Source of the DNA: Candidatus Nomurabacteria bacterium | Lineage (GTDB): Bacteria > Patescibacteriota > Minisyncoccia > Phycocordibacterales > UBA9973 | Reading direction: 5' to 3' | DNA length: 7,201 nt | NCBI GenBank assembly: GCA_903869875.1 | Contig: CAIQAW010000017.1 | Span: 1 to 7,201 of the forward strand | In this document: piece by piece, positions 5,215 to 7,201 of the stretch | How positions within the stretch are numbered: position 1 is the first letter of the stretch | How the letters are laid out: every line of letters starts with the position of its first letter | Position numbers and translations under genes: made by a program | The notes under the pieces: generated by a model | What the model was told of the DNA's origin: nothing | Database searches by the model: none | Seen by the model: the letters and a program-made list of their open reading frames with translations, nothing else

Positions 5215-5369
5215 TTTGATTCTTTAAATGTTACTCGCTTTTTTAGTTTTTTAGAAAACTTAGTAAGTTCCATTTTACGTTGAACAGACTTCTTGTTTTT
5301 ACGAGTAAACAAAGTTTCGCCAGACTCTTTGTGGACGAGTTTTATTAGTTTGTCTTTGTAGTATGCCAT
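5208..5369 (-). CDS. rpmG: Ribosomal protein bL33
   Basis: This 53-residue basic protein of the large ribosomal subunit near the E site matches bL33 along its length. It has the N-terminal strand KLIKLVHKESGETLF (7-21), the family signature TRKNKKSVQRKMELTKFSKK (22-41; compare 'T.KNkrn.peklelkKy'), and the C-terminal KRVTFKESK. It lacks the two CxxC pairs, so it is the zinc-free (C-minus) type. The start at 5369 is chosen because homology begins there and a TGCTATAGT extended -10 ends 6 nt upstream; the frame is open upstream to 5495, but that part runs through a promoter and a repeat and has no bL33 character. The mRNA is predicted to be leaderless. It is monocistronic, with the stop inside its terminator. 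Confidence 0.93.
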   Translation of the reverse strand: MAYYKDKLIKLVHKESGETLFTRKNKKSVQRKMELTKFSKKLKKRVTFKESKK

Positions 5370-5375
5370 GGGGCT

Positions 5376-5403
5376 ACTATAGCATATATTGGCTTTTTTG
5401 CAA
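5376..5403 (-). promoter_or_regulatory. Extended -10 promoter of rpmG (leaderless)
   Basis: Minus-strand TTGCAA (5403-5398), a 16-bp spacer and TGCTATAGT (5384-5376; hexamer 5381-5376). Only six bases separate the hexamer from the ATG at 5369, so transcription should start on or next to the start codon. Confidence 0.7.
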
Positions 5404-5404
5404 C

Positions 5405-5470
5405 CCTCACCACACACCACAAAGTGATGTTTCCCCTCTCCATAAATAATGGAGAGGGCCAGGGGTGAGG
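5405..5470. repeat. Second REP-like palindromic element
   Basis: Outer arms CCTCACC (5405-5411) and GGTGAGG (5464-5470) enclose a 10-bp perfect inner hairpin, CCCTCTCCAT (5434-5443) with ATGGAGAGGG (5449-5458). The GGAGAGGGCCAGGGGTGAGG stretch resembles, from memory, a widespread intergenic REP sequence in diverse bacteria. It abuts the -35 of rpmG and differs from the element at 1260-1354 in arm sequence, so it is a separate family. Confidence 0.6.
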
Positions 5471-5485
5471 TCGAAGTAGTGCATT

Positions 5486-5518
5486 TAAAAACCACTGGCC
5501 CATATAGGGACAGTGGTT
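5486..5518 (-). terminator. Terminator of the 5524-5985 gene
   Basis: On the minus strand an 8-bp stem, AACCACTG (5518-5511) with CAGTGGTT (5497-5490), is extended by three inner G-C pairs across one mismatch, and is followed by TTTTTAAAT. It begins six bases after the TGA-type stop region of the gene. Confidence 0.75.
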
Positions 5519-5523
5519 ATACT

Positions 5524-5985
5524 TTAGCTTTCAGATGCAAACAGACTCTTTTGCTCAACGGGTCCAGACCTGATTTTCTTATACCAAAATCTGTCTTGAT
5601 ACTGACTAACAGAGTCCGAAAAAAATTCTTTTTGGTACAGTTCGTGTAAAGCCTGAAACCACTTGGCCGAGCCAAAACATTGTTCAAAATATTCCGGGTT
5701 CATAAGGAATAGATTTAACATTTTTTCAGTTATCATTTCTGACATTCTGGCAATGAAGTACTTTTCTTCAGGGTTTTTACATTCTTCTATGAATGAATTG
5801 TAATCAAACATATTGAAGTTTTTGATAAAAACCTTCTCTTTAATTTTATCAAATGTTTGACTCATTAGATCATCAATGTATGCAACTTGCATAAAATCGA
5901 TAACATGACCTTTCTTAACTTTTTCCAATGGAAACTTTTCTTCGAGTTCCTTTCGGATTCCTTCTATTTGTATTTGTGTTTTCAT
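5524..5985 (-). CDS. Hypothetical helical protein
   Basis: I do not recognise this 153-residue soluble protein. It is predicted almost wholly helical and rich in Phe, Met, Glu and Lys, with no signal peptide, membrane segment or known motif. The N-terminus (QIEGIRKELEEKFPLEKVKKG) could form a short amphipathic or coiled helix. Residues ~50-105 (KEKVFIKNFNMF ... MITEKMLNLFLMNPEYF) contain hydrophobic helical faces suited to a helical bundle or a protein-protein interface. The C-terminal 25 residues are polar. The ATG at 5985 has no Shine-Dalgarno sequence but lies about 18 nt after a predicted transcription start. It is transcribed divergently from the homing-endonuclease-like gene at 6112 and ends at its own terminator. 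Well-framed by promoter and terminator, so real; function unknown. Confidence 0.78.
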   Translation of the reverse strand: MKTQIQIEGIRKELEEKFPLEKVKKGHVIDFMQVAYIDDLMSQTFDKIKEKVFIKNFNMFDYNSFIEECKNPEEKYFIARMSEMITEKMLNLFLMNPEYFEQCFGSAKWFQALHELYQKEFFSDSVSQYQDRFWYKKIRSGPVEQKSLFASES

Positions 5986-6010
5986 GAACTATAGGGGGTT
6001 GGTTATTTAC

Positions 6011-6039
6011 AGAATACAAAATACCTCAACCGTTGTCAA
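6011..6039 (-). promoter_or_regulatory. Promoter of the 5524-5985 gene
   Basis: Minus-strand TTGACA (6039-6034), a 17-bp spacer and TATTCT (6016-6011), giving a start near 6004 and a leader of about 18 nt. Confidence 0.65.
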
Positions 6040-6044
6040 AGTCG

Positions 6045-6063
6045 ACATATTTGAAAAATATGT
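6045..6063. promoter_or_regulatory. Palindrome in the divergent intergenic region
   Basis: ACATATTT (6045-6052) and AAATATGT (6056-6063) form an 8-bp perfect inverted repeat with a 3-bp centre. It lies between the divergent promoters of the 5524-5985 and 6112-6930 genes, just upstream of the -35 of the former, where an operator would be expected. No binding partner can be assigned. Confidence 0.35.
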
Positions 6064-6078
6064 GGTAGAGTTGTTTAT

Positions 6079-6105
6079 TGCGAATTTTTTTATATATATT
6101 ATAAT
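6079..6105 (+). promoter_or_regulatory. Promoter of the homing-endonuclease-like gene
   Basis: TATAAT at 6100-6105 is a perfect -10 in a TA-rich run; the best -35 is TTGCGA (6079-6084) at 15 bp. Only six bases separate the hexamer from the ATG at 6112, so the mRNA is predicted to be leaderless. Confidence 0.5.
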
Positions 6106-6111
6106 TAACTA

Positions 6112-6930
6112 ATGGCAAGACGATGGACAAAAAATGAAGAAACATTCTATAAAAAGGAACTCGAGCAACTATATATCAGAGAAAATAAAACTATTTCCGA
6201 AATAGGAACATTGTTAGGCATAAGCGAAAAAACAGTATTTAAAAGACTGCATAGACTGCAACTAAGAACAGCTCCTAGTGAAAAAACAAATTTCAGAAAC
6301 AAAAGAAATGACATTACCCTACCTAGTAGATATTCTGATGATTTAGCAGAAGTCTTTGGTATATTACTAGGCGACGGACATATTTCTAAATACCAAGTAG
6401 TTGTTACACTTGGATCAAAAGAAAAATCTTACGCAAATTATGTTCAGGAATTATTAGAAAAGGTACTAAAGTGTAAAGCAACTGTATCAACAAGAAAAGC
6501 TGGCTACTACGATGTCTACATTGGTTCAAAAGAAATCGTAAATTGGTTTATAGAACAAGGTTTAGTTCACCACAAAGTCAAATCTCAAGTAGATTGCCCT
6601 TTATGGATTCAAAAAAATGAAAAATATTCTCAAAAATTTATTAGAGGTTTTTTCGACACAGACGGGACCGTGTATTCACTGAAAAAGGGTGTGCAAATTG
6701 CTTTTACTAATGCATCGTTACCGCTTTTGCAATCTACCAGAAATATGCTATTATGTTTGGGGTATAAACCGTCTGTAGTTTCTGCTAATAAAGTATACTT
6801 GACTAGACAAGAAAATTTAGATAGATTTTTTAGTACTGTGTTACCACAGAACAAAAAACATGTAGATAGGTTTTATACATTTAAAAACACACGCGTCGGT
6901 ACTCAAGTGGTCAACGAGGGGAGACTGTAA
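6112..6930 (+). CDS. LAGLIDADG homing-endonuclease-like protein with N-terminal HTH
   Basis: The protein has 272 residues. Residues ~27-51 (TISEIGTLLGISEKTVFKRL and on) are a helix-turn-helix. Two LAGLIDADG motifs follow, about 98 residues apart: LAEVFGILLGDG (78-89, Asp88) and KFIRGFFDTDG (175-185, Asp184). Each begins a unit with the expected strands (VVVTLGSKEK; VQIAFTN). Two motifs with both acidic residues fit an active monomeric endonuclease that makes a staggered cut in a long asymmetric site. It is free-standing, with no intein splice junctions and no recognisable group I intron. The last 12 residues (RVGTQVVNEGRL) and the TAA lie inside tRNA-Tyr, the stop falling in its anticodon loop; this tail is unlikely to belong to the ancestral protein. 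The HTH may broaden specificity or allow regulation, as in related proteins with DNA-binding extensions. Confidence 0.9.
   Translation: MARRWTKNEETFYKKELEQLYIRENKTISEIGTLLGISEKTVFKRLHRLQLRTAPSEKTNFRNKRNDITLPSRYSDDLAEVFGILLGDGHISKYQVVVTLGSKEKSYANYVQELLEKVLKCKATVSTRKAGYYDVYIGSKEIVNWFIEQGLVHHKVKSQVDCPLWIQKNEKYSQKFIRGFFDTDGTVYSLKKGVQIAFTNASLPLLQSTRNMLLCLGYKPSVVSANKVYLTRQENLDRFFSTVLPQNKKHVDRFYTFKNTRVGTQVVNEGRL
6874..6879 (+). promoter_or_regulatory. Possible -10 of tRNA-Tyr
   Basis: TATACA at 6874-6879 would start transcription near 6886, a few bases before the tRNA. No convincing -35 is seen, so tRNA-Tyr may depend on this weak internal site or on read-through from the promoter at 6079-6105. Confidence 0.3.
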
Positions 6931-6975
6931 ATCTCCTGACTTCGGTCTTCGAAAGTTCGAATCTTTCCCGGCGCA
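6893..6975 (+). tRNA. trnY: tRNA-Tyr (anticodon GTA)
   Basis: The 83-nt class II cloverleaf is complete. The acceptor GCGTCGG (6893-6899) pairs with CCGGCGC (6968-6974) with one G-T, and the discriminator is A6975. The D arm is CTC/GAG, the anticodon stem GGAGA/TCTCC has a CTGTAAA loop with GTA at 6927-6929, the long variable arm is GAC-TTCG-GTC, and the T arm is GAAAG-TTCGAAT-CTTTC. CCA is not encoded. It decodes UAU and UAC, and A36-A37-A38 marks it as a MiaA substrate. Its first 38 nt are also the 3' end of the homing-endonuclease-like reading frame, yet all stems are intact, so the tRNA should be functional. Confidence 0.95.
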
Positions 6976-6976
6976 C

Positions 6977-7009
6977 AAAAAAACCCTGAATGGAAACATT
7001 TAGGGTTTT
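6977..7009. terminator. Bidirectional terminator between tRNA-Tyr and the mini-protein gene
   Basis: AAAACCCTGAATG (6980-6992) pairs with CATTTAGGGTTTT (6997-7009) over 13 bp with one G-T and a GAAA loop on the plus strand. The plus side ends in TTTT after tRNA-Tyr; the minus side ends in seven T, serving the gene at 7025-7183. A second 6-bp hairpin (7017-7022 with 7029-7034) followed by a pyrimidine run may back it up on the plus strand. Confidence 0.8.
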
Positions 7010-7024
7010 AGTATTTAGGGAATT

Positions 7025-7183
7025 TTACTTCCCTTTCTTCTTTTTTAGGTGATGTTGCTTTCGATTCAAGTTTGTTGTCCTTGAACCCTTGGCAGGAGGG
7101 GGTGAAACTTTTGTTACTTTTGTTACGATACCTGTAAAAACAGGTATCGGTGCTTTGACTTCATCTGGTAGTATTATGTTCAT
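7025..7183 (-). CDS. Hypothetical basic mini-protein (52 residues)
   Basis: An ATG at 7183 opens a 52-codon frame ending in TAA at 7027-7025. The N-terminal half is neutral (MNIILPDEVKAPIPVFTGIV); the middle carries TKVTKVSPPPAKG, and the C-terminus is strongly basic (NRKQHHLKKKKGK). Such tails are seen in ribosome- or nucleic-acid-associated small proteins, but I recognise no family. In favour of reality: a T-rich terminator directly after the stop, and a neutral-to-basic composition unlike chance translation. Against: no clear promoter or Shine-Dalgarno sequence, and a 10-bp hairpin inside the coding sequence (7126-7149). The window ends 18 nt upstream of the start, so a promoter may be cut off. 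Confidence 0.55.
   Translation of the reverse strand: MNIILPDEVKAPIPVFTGIVTKVTKVSPPPAKGSRTTNLNRKQHHLKKKKGK
7126..7149. repeat. Perfect 10-bp inverted repeat inside the mini-protein gene
   Basis: CGATACCTGT (7126-7135) pairs with ACAGGTATCG (7140-7149) around AAAA. On either strand no T-run follows, so it does not look like a terminator. It spans codons ~12-19 of the minus-strand mini-protein. Confidence 0.6.
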
Positions 7184-7201
7184 ATTTACAAAATTTATCT
7201 C

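Noticed and set aside
5370..5495. N-terminal extension of bL33 to 5495
   Set aside because: The extra codons cover the rpmG promoter and the second REP-like element, and bL33 similarity begins at 5369.
5449..5649. Plus-strand frame opposite the 5524-5985 gene
   Set aside because: It overlaps a repeat, a terminator and the well-framed minus-strand gene, and its composition is unlike a protein.
6112..6975. Homing-endonuclease gene as part of a group I intron within tRNA-Tyr
   Set aside because: The tRNA is continuous with all stems intact, the frame lies upstream rather than inside it, and I see no group I core or 5' tRNA half at 5986-6111.
7106..7125. Tandem TTTTGTTAC repeat
   Set aside because: Two copies only, explained by the repeated Thr-Lys-Val codons of the mini-protein.
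1..7201. CRISPR array, toxin-antitoxin pair, prophage or defence island
   Set aside because: No regularly spaced direct repeats, no Cas, toxin or phage structural proteins were seen on either strand.

Overview
The window looks like part of a small, AT-rich bacterial chromosome, most likely from the Candidate Phyla Radiation (Patescibacteria, Parcubacteria-like). Pointers are very short intergenic gaps, a CofE-like gene overlapping miaA, a cysteine-free bL33, tRNA genes without an encoded CCA end, almost no Shine-Dalgarno sequences, and several start codons sitting at the predicted transcription start (leaderless mRNAs). TGA acts as an ordinary stop and the Trp tRNA has the standard CCA anticodon, so nothing suggests recoding. 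The lineage is an inference; no marker gene for phylum placement is present.

Layout. 1-66 (-): start of a gene leaving the left edge, resembling the N-terminus of an IS481/integrase-type transposase. 224-1189 (+): orphan protein with two membrane segments, followed by a double hairpin terminator. 1260-1354: GC-rich nested inverted repeat (REP/MITE-like). 1410-1493 (+): tRNA-Leu(CAA) with its own promoter; a 24-bp inverted repeat begins inside its acceptor stem. 1687-2112 (+): orphan small acidic protein behind a near-consensus promoter. 2205-3864 (+): CofE-like gene and miaA, overlapping by 17 nt.

3866-5131 (-): a small P-loop kinase, tRNA-Trp(CCA) and an HTH protein with a LAGLIDADG-like domain, separated by only 6-7 nt. 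The tRNA promoter lies in the last codons of the HTH gene, so tRNA-Trp and the kinase are predicted to share a transcript. 5208-5369 (-): rpmG (bL33), leaderless. 5405-5470: second REP-like element. 5524-5985 (-): orphan alpha-helical protein. 6112-6930 (+): HTH plus two-motif LAGLIDADG homing-endonuclease-like protein whose last 12 codons and stop lie inside tRNA-Tyr(GTA) at 6893-6975. 7025-7183 (-): a 52-residue basic mini-protein.

Themes. The window is translation-centred (three tRNAs, miaA, rpmG) with accessory genes packed against the tRNA genes. All three tRNAs carry A36-A37-A38, the recognition signature of MiaA, encoded in the same window. Two different HTH-plus-LAGLIDADG-like proteins each lie next to or over a tRNA gene. 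The most unusual arrangements are the homing-endonuclease stop codon inside the tRNA-Tyr anticodon loop and the kinase start codon 7 nt after tRNA-Trp.
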